This document shows, piece after piece, positions 32,802 through 40,123 of a DNA stretch of 64,000 nucleotides. The notes under the pieces are model-generated. The model did no database searches. It worked only from the letters and a program-made list of their open reading frames with translations, and was not told where the DNA came from. A program made the position numbers and the translations under genes. The DNA comes from Iphinoe sp. HA4291-MV1 (GTDB taxonomy: Bacteria > Cyanobacteriota > Cyanobacteriia > Cyanobacteriales > Nostocaceae), in the NCBI GenBank assembly GCA_019359415.1, contig JAHHHH010000010.1, positions 1-64,000 of the forward strand, written 5' to 3'. Each line of letters starts with the position of its first letter. Position 1 is the stretch's first letter.

Positions 32802-35075
32802 GTGGCTGACATGAGTCTAGAGCATAAACAAATAGTTATTGCTTCCCCACAAAGCAAGGTTAAAGGCAGAAAAATCTCTACAATTCTGCTTCGCCGACGC
32901 TTACGAATTTTGGGGTTTTCTGGCGTAGTCATATCAGTTGCTAGCCTTCTGGCTTTCACTGCAAAACCTACCTATCAAAGTACTATACAGATAGTAATAA
33001 GTTCCAAGCTGAATGAAGGGGTACGGTTAAGTCATATCCAAGAGGGAGCACAAGGCAATTTTACTGATTCTAATGTTGACATTATTGACTACACGACTCA
33101 GGAGAAGCTCCTGCAGAGTTCCAAGTTAATTCAAAAGGTAGTTAATTTGCTTCATTCTGAGTATCCATATTTGACAGTAGAACATATCAAAGGAAAGAAG
33201 GGTCAACAAGAACCTTTAGTTATTACTCCATTAGAGCGACAGATAGCAGAGAATAAAGTCATCAATCAAGTCTTTGAAGTTTCCTTCAAAGACAACGATC
33301 CAGTAAGAGCACAAAAAGTTCTTCAATCTCTACAAAAAGTCTATCAGGAACATAACATAGAGCAACGAAAACAGAGTCTTTCCAGAGGGCTTACTTTCAT
33401 CAACGAAAGACTGCCCGAAATTAAAGACAAAATGATTCAAGCTGAGAAAAATTTAGAACAGTTTCGCAAAAAACATCATTTACTCGACCCACAGGTACAA
33501 GGTAAAATTCTTCTGGAATCTTTTGCTGACATTGAAAAACAGCTCAGAACCACTCGTGCACAGCTTAAAGACTTACAAGCTCGTTACGACAACTTAAAAC
33601 AAAAATTGTCGTCCTTATCTAAGAATGCAATTGTCTCCTTTCGTCTGAGTCAGTCAACACATTACCAAACACTACTCAATGAGATTCAAAAGACTGATCT
33701 AGCTCTAGCTCAGGAGCGATTACGTTATACAGATGACTATCCAGAAGTGCAAAAGCTGATACAGCAGCGACGAACTCAAGTGGCTCTGCTACAAGAAGAG
33801 ATTGAACGAGCGCTGGGAGACAAAGCTGTACAAGCAATATCGGATACTTTATTTAAAGAGAAGCCATTGAGTGCAGAAATATTCTCTGCTACAGGAGAAC
33901 CACTACAGACAAGGCAAGTTGCAGAGGTTGATTTGAAACTCGTGGAAGAGTTCATTCAGGTGCAGACAGCAGTTTTGGGACTGCGTGCCAATGAAAAGAG
34001 CCTCGCTAACTCAGAAGCGCAAGTCCGCGCCGAGCTGATCAAATACCCAAGTTTGATAGCAGAATACAATCATCTGTTGCCAGAGGTGGAAACAAATCGT
34101 AAAATACTTGAGCAACTCATGGCAGTGCAACAGTCTCTAGGATTGATGATTGCTCAAGGAGAGTTTAATTTCCAAGTCTTGGAAGAACCCCAAGTGGGAA
34201 CCTATTTAGGTAGCAGCAAGCTATTTATATTACTTGGAGGAGTACTATTGGGACCGATTTTAGGTGTTGCTGCAGCCCTGATGTCGAAATCCAACAATGT
34301 TATCTCTTCTCCAGAAGAGTTACAGAGTCTGATAAACCTCCGTTTATTAGGGACAATCCCAGAACTATCGCAGCTTAGTACGAAAAAGAAGTTATTTTGC
34401 CTACCCTTGCGGCGAGTCATGGCTGGTTTCTCATCACAAGCCATATCTCATGAAAAACAGTTCAGCGTCTACGGCTTGTTGCCCTCCCATGAAACGCTGG
34501 ATATGGCGTACCAAAACATTAGAATATCAAAGTCTTCCGTCCCCCACAAGTCTGTAATGTTCACTTCAGCACTCACGGGAGAAGGGAAGTCAACCTTAGC
34601 GCTGGGATTTGCGGTGAGCGCTGCCCGTATGCATCAACGAGTTCTATTGATTGATGCCAATCTACGACAGCCTAACCTGCATAAAATCTTGGGATTAACC
34701 AATGATTGGGGATTATCCCTGTTGTTAGTCGAGGAAACAAATTCCTCAGTTAAGGAATACATCCAACCTATTCATCCCTCCATTGATGTTTTGACTGCTG
34801 GACCGACACCTGAAGATATAGTTAAGCTATTAAGTTCTGCACGAATGAAAAAATTGCTTGAATTTTTCGAGCAAACTTATGACATCGTGCTAATAGATAC
34901 TTCTCCTATTCTCGGCACGGTTGATGCCAGGATTCTGGCACCTCTTTGCAATGGGATTGTCATGGTAGGGCGGATGGAGCAGGTAACCTGCAAAGAACTG
35001 ATTCAAGCTACAGAAATCTTAAGTAACTTGAATCTAATTGGGATTATTGCTAATGGAACGAACCGTTCCCTTTAA
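32802..35075 (+). CDS. Wzz/Wzc-type polysaccharide co-polymerase with BY-kinase-like domain
   Basis: A protein of about 757 aa (GTG 32802; TTG 32796 or ATG 32811 are alternatives) that controls export and chain length of surface polysaccharide at the inner membrane. An N-terminal membrane helix (LGFSGVVISVASLLAFTAKP) and a Wzz domain come first, then long coiled coils (about 170-410), a second helix (LFILLGGVLLGPILGVAAALM, about 475), and a CpsD-type ATPase domain (about 560-757). That domain has Walker A SALTGEGKST (near 590), Walker A' LLIDANLRQP and Walker B DIVLIDTSP. The C-terminus (IIANGTNRSL) lacks the usual Tyr cluster, so autophosphorylation as in Wzc is doubtful. Confidence 0.88.
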   Translation: MADMSLEHKQIVIASPQSKVKGRKISTILLRRRLRILGFSGVVISVASLLAFTAKPTYQSTIQIVISSKLNEGVRLSHIQEGAQGNFTDSNVDIIDYTTQEKLLQSSKLIQKVVNLLHSEYPYLTVEHIKGKKGQQEPLVITPLERQIAENKVINQVFEVSFKDNDPVRAQKVLQSLQKVYQEHNIEQRKQSLSRGLTFINERLPEIKDKMIQAEKNLEQFRKKHHLLDPQVQGKILLESFADIEKQLRTTRAQLKDLQARYDNLKQKLSSLSKNAIVSFRLSQSTHYQTLLNEIQKTDLALAQERLRYTDDYPEVQKLIQQRRTQVALLQEEIERALGDKAVQAISDTLFKEKPLSAEIFSATGEPLQTRQVAEVDLKLVEEFIQVQTAVLGLRANEKSLANSEAQVRAELIKYPSLIAEYNHLLPEVETNRKILEQLMAVQQSLGLMIAQGEFNFQVLEEPQVGTYLGSSKLFILLGGVLLGPILGVAAALMSKSNNVISSPEELQSLINLRLLGTIPELSQLSTKKKLFCLPLRRVMAGFSSQAISHEKQFSVYGLLPSHETLDMAYQNIRISKSSVPHKSVMFTSALTGEGKSTLALGFAVSAARMHQRVLLIDANLRQPNLHKILGLTNDWGLSLLLVEETNSSVKEYIQPIHPSIDVLTAGPTPEDIVKLLSSARMKKLLEFFEQTYDIVLIDTSPILGTVDARILAPLCNGIVMVGRMEQVTCKELIQATEILSNLNLIGIIANGTNRSL

Positions 35076-35671
35076 CTTTTTACTTCTGCTGATGCCCTTG
35101 CCAAATTCTGCTGAATCAGTTGCTCTAATCTTGCCTCAGACACGCAACGACGCTCTGAGCAATAGGTCATCATATATACGCCATTCATTGTCCGCACGGT
35201 GCTAACACGCACACGAAAGTCATCGGTAATGAACCAGCACCGTTCTTGTCCTTGGTTTATATCATATTCCGTGTCAATTGTCAATATACCATCTTTGCCA
35301 AACCAGTACCGACTGATGACGGGCATCTTTTCCACGTAGCCGCGATCGCGGATGAGTTTTCCAGACAATAGACTCTCATCATCGGGTACATCAACTAGCA
35401 CCGCAGCTTGATCTGGATTGGGTTCTTGCTCGTCTTGATTATCTTGCCATAGAAAACCAGCTCCCCCCATTCCCCTGGCAGGATCAATTCCTTGTTGCTC
35501 ACAAATCGCTTTGACTCTTGGATCTTCTCGTTCAACGACTTGAACAATCAAATTTGACTCCCCAGACTGATCCGCCGCTAAATCAAAATGGTGGACAGTC
35601 CGTTGGGTAAACCACGTGCCTTGACTCTTACGAAAGAAGTCCATCATGGTCATGGGTGGAATCAGGCGCAT
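35072..35671 (-). CDS. cpcS: CpcS/CpeS-type phycobilin lyase
   Basis: A 199-aa lipocalin-fold lyase that attaches bilins to a cysteine of phycobiliproteins. Family motifs: MMDFFRKSQGTWFTQRTVHHFD, DPRVKAICEQQGIDP, YWFGKDGILTIDTEYD, QERCWFITDDFRVRVSTVRT and YCSERRCVS. The start at 35671 follows TGAGGTT, a fair ribosome-binding site; MTMMDFF (35653) is also possible. Its end overlaps the convergent exopolysaccharide gene by 4 bp. Which phycobiliprotein it serves cannot be told. Confidence 0.9.
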   Translation of the reverse strand: MRLIPPMTMMDFFRKSQGTWFTQRTVHHFDLAADQSGESNLIVQVVEREDPRVKAICEQQGIDPARGMGGAGFLWQDNQDEQEPNPDQAAVLVDVPDDESLLSGKLIRDRGYVEKMPVISRYWFGKDGILTIDTEYDINQGQERCWFITDDFRVRVSTVRTMNGVYMMTYCSERRCVSEARLEQLIQQNLARASAEVKS

Positions 35672-35805
35672 TTCTAACCTCAACATTAGGGAAAGCGTAA
35701 AGGGATATAACAAGAATTTATCTGATGCCCTACATTGTACACTGTTGAAATATCAGTCAAAATTTCAATTGTTTATTCAGTAGTCTAAGTTTTGAGTAGC
35801 ACCAA

Positions 35806-36663
35806 ATGGAGGTCAATGGAGTGGATAATTCTCTAACAGGAACTCAGAGTGAGCGCATCAATCCTCTCATACTCCCCAACCTTCCACCAAACCTTTTGAC
35901 AGCCCTCAAAGCAGGAGAGGCTCTCAATCATGAAGATTTGTATCAGTTTGACCTCAGAGGACTCGATTTACAACGAGCAAATCTGCGCGACTCAAATCTG
36001 CTTGGAGCCAATCTTAGTGGGGCAATACTGAGTGAGGCAGATCTGCGTGGTGCGGATCTGCGTAGAGTTGACTTGCAAGGTGCTGATTTGAGGAATGCAA
36101 ATTTACAAGGAGCCTTTTTGCACCGGGCATATCTTCAGAAGGCAAATCTGGGCGGAGCGGATTTGGAAGGAGCTAAGCTACAAGCTGCTCGATATGATCA
36201 ACAAACAATTTGGGCAGAAGGGTTTGCTGCCCATACCTCTGGTGCAATTGGTCCTGGTGCCAATCTAAGTGGTGCTCATCTCAACACAGCAAATTTGAGA
36301 GATGCTGATTTACAAGGTGCTAATCTCTTGGGAGCATACCTCTGTGGCGCAGATTTAACTGGAGCAAATTTAGAGAATGCACGCCTCAGTGGTGCAGATT
36401 TACGGTTAGCATATTTGACCGGAGCTTACTTACGGAATGCGCGGCTGAACAATGTCGATTTACAAGGAGCAGATTTGCGAGGTGCTGACTTTAGTGGTGT
36501 GGAAATCGAATACCTTCAGAGCATTGCTGGGGCAGATTTTACTCTTGTTCAAGGACTGAGTGAGGCGATAAGAGCGATATTACTGAGTCGTCCAGCTTCA
36601 GAATTGGATGCTTGGAATTCCTTTACTCGCAAAACAACGCGTCAAAGTTTAGCGAACCAGTGA
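35806..36663 (+). CDS. Pentapeptide-repeat protein
   Basis: A 285-aa protein. A short N-terminal region (1-45) precedes two blocks of A(D/N)LxG repeats (about 50-120 and 145-225), broken by KLQAARYDQQTIWAEGF, a common interruption in cyanobacterial members. Such repeats fold as a right-handed quadrilateral beta helix. No membrane segment is seen. The role is unknown. Confidence 0.88.
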   Translation: MEVNGVDNSLTGTQSERINPLILPNLPPNLLTALKAGEALNHEDLYQFDLRGLDLQRANLRDSNLLGANLSGAILSEADLRGADLRRVDLQGADLRNANLQGAFLHRAYLQKANLGGADLEGAKLQAARYDQQTIWAEGFAAHTSGAIGPGANLSGAHLNTANLRDADLQGANLLGAYLCGADLTGANLENARLSGADLRLAYLTGAYLRNARLNNVDLQGADLRGADFSGVEIEYLQSIAGADFTLVQGLSEAIRAILLSRPASELDAWNSFTRKTTRQSLANQ

Positions 36664-36697
36664 ACGGTCAATTTTCTTTAGGGGGATATTATTCTCT

Positions 36698-37297
36698 TTA
36701 CTGGGATACAAAACTCACCAAAATACCAAGAATTTTTTCTACAGGAGGAATTGTATATTCCAACAATCCGATGGTGACAGTTTGCCCTTCTAATTTGAGA
36801 AATTTCCAACGATCGCCTGTCGTTACTGTACCATAGATAATAGCGATCGCTTGCTGATTTTGTTCGTTAAAACGTTGGACTGCAATCATCTCGGCAATGC
36901 ATTGACCTAATCCACTATTGAGGTCTTCACGTTTGGCTTCAACGACGACTACCGCAGGTGCTTCGATAAATAACTGTTCTGGAGAAAGACTGATCAAAAA
37001 GTCGCAAACACCACTGAGTCCAACGGAAGGATCTATAGTAAAGTCGTTACCAGAAAATAGGCTAATTTGTTGCTGTAGAATATCTTTTACTTCAAGCAGA
37101 ATAGGGCAAAGCAGCATTTCCGAGCGAGCTTTTTCGGTGTTAATCGCTAAAGCTAAGGGTAAGTATTTTTCCAGAAATGATGCCAAAAAGGTACTAGGTG
37201 AAATAGGCTGATGATTGTCTAGAAAAGTTGGCTGCTCTCGTATAGTCAGGTTAAAATCTTGTTTGATGCGACGGAGTGTAAAGTCACTGTAAGGCAT
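36698..37297 (-). CDS. PD-(D/E)XK-like protein, cyanobacterial family
   Basis: A 199-aa protein. The stretch [10 protein letters not shown]...[22 protein letters not shown] contains an Asp and an E-x-K typical of the restriction-endonuclease fold. It is followed by [17 protein letters not shown] paralogue at 54759 shares LDYYIQS...VVEAKQADL...YGAVTTGDIWQF. The function is unknown. It is preceded by a tiny coupled frame at 37301-37348. Confidence 0.75.
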   Translation of the reverse strand: MPYSDFTLRRIKQDFNLTIREQPTFLDNHQPISPSTFLASFLEKYLPLALAINTEKARSEMLLCPILLEVKDILQQQISLFSGNDFTIDPSVGLSGVCDFLISLSPEQLFIEAPAVVVVEAKREDLNSGLGQCIAEMIAVQRFNEQNQQAIAIIYGTVTTGDRWKFLKLEGQTVTIGLLEYTIPPVEKILGILVSFVSQ

Positions 37298-37300
37298 ATT

Positions 37301-37348
37301 TTAGACCTCCAGGCGATCGCCTTTAGCTTTGTGCTCCAACACCAGCAC
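37301..37348 (-). CDS. Possible 15-aa leader peptide
   Basis: The sequence AAGGAGGTGAT (37353-37363) is a near-perfect ribosome-binding site, followed by GTG and 15 codons (VLVLEHKAKGDRLEV) ending in TAA 3 bp before the ATG of the PD-(D/E)XK-like gene. It may serve to load ribosomes for that gene rather than make a useful peptide. Confidence 0.4.
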   Translation of the reverse strand: MLVLEHKAKGDRLEV

Positions 37349-37386
37349 GTTTATCACCTCCTTATAGCTGCCTTGCTTGAAGGATA

Positions 37387-37587
37387 TCAAACCGTTTGCC
37401 ACTTCTTTTTCAGGAGTGCAACAAATGTGGCGTACCCCTCGGAAAAATGGGGTGGATCAGGCAGAACATACTCTGGAAATTCCTTATAGTACCGCCAAGG
37501 TTCTGAGGAACTGTGTCGTAGGTGCAATACACAATCTATTGTTCCTGGGGGTTTCCAGGTCATTTGACCGGGGAGGGTGTCAGACAT
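37387..37587 (-). CDS. Small conserved cyanobacterial protein
   Basis: A 66-aa protein started at 37587 (MSDTLPGQMTWKPPG). It continues TIDCVLHLRHSSSEPWRYYKEFPEYVLPDPPHFSEG. It is aromatic- and Pro-rich with no membrane segment. The pattern looks conserved, but no function is known. It lies just upstream of the 37301/36698 unit on the same strand and may be co-transcribed. Confidence 0.6.
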   Translation of the reverse strand: MSDTLPGQMTWKPPGTIDCVLHLRHSSSEPWRYYKEFPEYVLPDPPHFSEGYATFVALLKKKWQTV

Positions 37588-37790
37588 AAATAACCTCTTT
37601 TGAATATGTAGCTCAACAACCATAGTTAGTAAAAGATATTGGTGTCTTTATCTTTATGAGTTTTGACAGACATACCAAACTATAATTTATTTTACAAATT
37701 TAGAAAAGTTGTACATTTATATGATAGCATTTAGCCTCCTTAGAGACAGTATCCAAGGAGGGAAATCCTTTTTACATGAAAAAGCAGAGA

Positions 37791-38453
37791 TTACTGCTGA
37801 AGCAAGTTTTCCAATGCAGCAGCGACGACTTGATGATCTGGGTCTTGTCGGAGTTGCCTCAGGGCTTGGTGTGCTTGTGGATCATCAAACCGCTTCAGCG
37901 CATGAGCAACATGTATGCGAATCTGTTTCGACTCTGAACTAACCAGTGCCAACAGATGAGACAGGGCGCGTTCCTGCTGACTGGTTAGAGCAAATGTACC
38001 AAGCGCATCTACAGCCGCTGCTTGTACGGAGAAATCTTCGCCTGCTAAAGCTTCGATGCAGACTTCAAACAACTCGTTGGGACACTCCAGGTCAATCAGA
38101 ACTGCCAGAATGCTGCGCCGCACCAACCAGTGATCGTCCTGGAAAAAAGTCAAAACCAGATGAGACGCTGCAGTTCTGCCAAACAGAGAAAGAGAATTTG
38201 CTGCTTCTGCCCGCACATTGGGAGTATTGTCCAATTTCATCAACTCTAACAACGCGGCGAAGGATTCAGCAGTTTGCTGCTTACCCAGTCCCATAGCAAC
38301 GAACGATCGCACCAGAAATTCGGAATCACGGAGTTTGCTTGTGAGTAGGGGAACGGCTATCTCAGGGGTATAATCTTTGAGGGCAGCGATCGCTTTGAGC
38401 CGATATTGAAAATCAGAATTGTTTAAAGCAGTTTCGATTTCGTGAATATCCAT
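37791..38453 (-). CDS. HEAT-repeat protein (PBS-lyase-like repeats)
   Basis: A 220-aa all-helical protein with about six HEAT/PBS-lyase-type repeats (RLKAIAALKDYTPEIAVPLLTSKL, VRSFVAMGLGKQQTAESFAALLELM, VRAEAANSLSLFGRTAASHLVL). Cyanobacteria use such scaffolds in bilin lyases and in protein docking. Catalytic assignment is not possible; it lacks a partner E/F-type gene nearby. Confidence 0.8.
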   Translation of the reverse strand: MDIHEIETALNNSDFQYRLKAIAALKDYTPEIAVPLLTSKLRDSEFLVRSFVAMGLGKQQTAESFAALLELMKLDNTPNVRAEAANSLSLFGRTAASHLVLTFFQDDHWLVRRSILAVLIDLECPNELFEVCIEALAGEDFSVQAAAVDALGTFALTSQQERALSHLLALVSSESKQIRIHVAHALKRFDDPQAHQALRQLRQDPDHQVVAAALENLLQQ

Positions 38454-38516
38454 GAGCTAATCCGGCACAACTTTATTCTCACTGTAATATTTTGCAACAT
38501 CTGGTGAGATAGTCAA

Positions 38517-38912
38517 TGGCTCATTCTAGCGTTGTTGTTGGCAGCATTGGGTTATGTGCCTGGATTTGTGATTGCGATAAGCCGGAGGCTTTACGCTCCG
38601 CGTATCACACTCTACCAATTGACACACGCAGCAACTCTGCTGCCGATAGCTATGACATTTACCCGTGCGATCGCCCGCGCCCTCATTAGTCAGCCAAAAA
38701 TAGTTCTAGCAGATGAACCCACTGCTGCACTTGATAAGAAATCTGGGCGTGATGTCGTGGAATTGATGCAGAAGCTAGCGAAAGAACAAGGCTGTACAAT
38801 TTTGCTGGTGACTCACGATAACCGCATTCTTGATATAGCCGATCGCATCATTTATATGGAAGATGGTCGTCTCATCAGTGATGGCGTAGATGCTGCTGCG
38901 AAAGTGAGTTAA
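38517..38912 (+). pseudogene. devC-devA chimera: exporter permease end fused to ATPase end
   Basis: The first part (LAALGYVPGFVIAI...LYQLTHAATLLPIAMTFTRA) is the C-terminal region of a DevC-type permease of heterocyst ABC exporters. It joins directly to AIARALISQPKIVLADEPTAALDKKSGRDVVELM, the signature-to-Walker-B half of a DevA-type ATPase. The devC end, the gap and the first half of devA are gone. SRRLYAPRI inside the permease part is encoded by repeat-like DNA (GCCGGAGGCTTTACGCTCCG). The product cannot be functional. Confidence 0.75.
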
Positions 38913-39343
38913 TCAAAATAACTCTCTTGATAAACTAGCTTCCACATACTAGCCACAACGATTTCTCCAAGATTATTTGATAAAGTCAGCAGTGGCTTTT
39001 GCAGTCCCCATTGATTAACTTTACTCGGTGAAAGCGCACCATGAGCAGTCGCATTCCGAATCGCTTTAGCAAGTCTTACTGCATCAACCCAGCTAGATAC
39101 GGGAGTAGATTTCACGATCCATTCTTCGATGATTGTTTTATCTCCATTTTCCAGACTGAGAAAATCAGCGATCGCACTCTTTTTTTCACAAGATGGTTTA
39201 TTGAGCCATTTTTCAAGATTCACCCTTGTCGTCTCTGGCGGATTTAATGAACTGTAGTCTGGTAAGTGACATTTATTTGTAAAATCTTTGATAGTTTCTG
39301 GGGTGAGATATTTTTCGTTATTGATGGTAAGGTATGGGTGCAA
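38909..39343 (-). CDS. HEPN-like hypothetical protein, N-terminus probably lost
   Basis: A 144-aa frame. AVRLAKAIRNATAHGALSPSKVNQWGL contains R-x4-H (RNATAH), the motif of HEPN-type RNases, but this is a weak resemblance. Its first residues (MHPYLTINNEKYL) are the antisense of the xisI remnant, so the original start is probably missing and the gene may be broken. It overlaps the devA remnant by 4 bp at its end. Confidence 0.45.
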   Translation of the reverse strand: MHPYLTINNEKYLTPETIKDFTNKCHLPDYSSLNPPETTRVNLEKWLNKPSCEKKSAIADFLSLENGDKTIIEEWIVKSTPVSSWVDAVRLAKAIRNATAHGALSPSKVNQWGLQKPLLTLSNNLGEIVVASMWKLVYQESYFD

Positions 39344-39457
39344 CGGGACGATACAGAGGATGGCGTTACCTATGAATTAGTAGCTGCAGGAATTCCAAAA
39401 GATAAGATTGTATTAGGATTTCATCCAGCTAATGTTCGTCCCCATACAGGAGACTGA
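39317..39457 (+). pseudogene. xisI: xisI, C-terminal remnant
   Basis: The frame VIDGKVWVQRDDTEDGVTYELVAAGIPKDKIVLGFHPANVRPHTG is the C-terminal half of XisI, a small protein linked to fdxN element excision in Nostoc-type genomes and usually paired with xisH. The first half is missing, the usual ending (YTGFAVA) is cut off, and xisH is absent. It joins directly to a GUN4 fragment. Confidence 0.75.
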
Positions 39458-39665
39458 TGCTGAAAGTAGTTGGTCGAAAAAAGGATGGCTGGCTTGATGT
39501 TGAATCTATTAACAACTTTCCCTGCACAGACTTAAGCACCATTGACCAACTTTGGGTAAAATACAGCAATGCACATTTCGGCTTTAGCGTACAAAAGCGC
39601 ATTTGGCAGGAAGTTGGTGGTAAACCTGATATTGATATGAAAATTTACATCAATTTTTGTAAGTG
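39457..39665 (+). pseudogene. GUN4-domain fragment
   Basis: MLKVVGRKKDGWLDVESINNFPCTDL(S)TIDQLWVKYSNAHFGF and SVQKRIWQEVGGKPD match the first half of a GUN4 domain, which binds porphyrins and stimulates Mg chelatase in its stand-alone form. Both ends are missing. The cut lies near 39665, where hicA begins on the other strand. Many GUN4 domains in filamentous cyanobacteria belong to signalling proteins, so this need not come from the chlorophyll gene. Confidence 0.75.
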
Positions 39666-39672
39666 CGTCGGA

Positions 39673-39795
39673 TGGTATGGAAGCTGCTGATGTTCTATTG
39701 TTTGATGGATTGTAGTAAATAGTGTGTTTTCCACCCTCTCGAAGCAAAAGACAACCGTTAGCTTCTAAATGGCGAATTAGTTCTCGTCTCTTCAC
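39673..39795 (-). pseudogene. hicA: hicA toxin, truncated
   Basis: MKRRELIRHLEANGCLLLREGGKHTIYYNP is a HicA mRNA-interferase start with the GGKH catalytic His. After SAASIP the family sequence (expected R-H-x-E-I) ends and the frame continues into antisense GUN4 DNA to 39532. About one third of the toxin is lost. It overlaps hicB by 4 bp. Confidence 0.75.
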
Positions 39796-40016
39796 GATAT
39801 TTTGACCGTAATCTTTTCACGTACAACATCTTTACCAGAGAGTTTTTGCTCTGCCAATTCCCGATTTGAGATTAAAATGAGCTCAATGACTTCCCGCAGG
39901 CTTTCCCTTGCTTCTTCCAAAGTTCTTTCTTGGACATTTGCGCCAGATAACTCTTGGACATAGCCAATATACCAGTCATCGACTTTTTCAAATATTGCAG
40001 TGAAAGAGTTTTCCAT
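39792..40016 (-). CDS. hicB: HicB-type antitoxin
   Basis: A 74-aa protein (start 40016, MENSFTAIFEKVDDWYIGYVQELSGANVQ) with the partial RNase-H-like fold of HicB: a strand with WYIGYVQELSGANVQ, then a helix TLEEARESLREVIELIL. It appears intact while its hicA partner is truncated, leaving an antitoxin without a working toxin. Confidence 0.8.
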   Translation of the reverse strand: MENSFTAIFEKVDDWYIGYVQELSGANVQERTLEEARESLREVIELILISNRELAEQKLSGKDVVREKITVKIS

Positions 40017-40123
40017 ATAATTTCCGAGATGAATCAAAGAAATGCTAAGAAATTAAGACTATGGCATCAATAAGTATCAATTTGGGTGTGGTGCGTTAGC
40101 GATCGCGTAACGCATCCTACACT

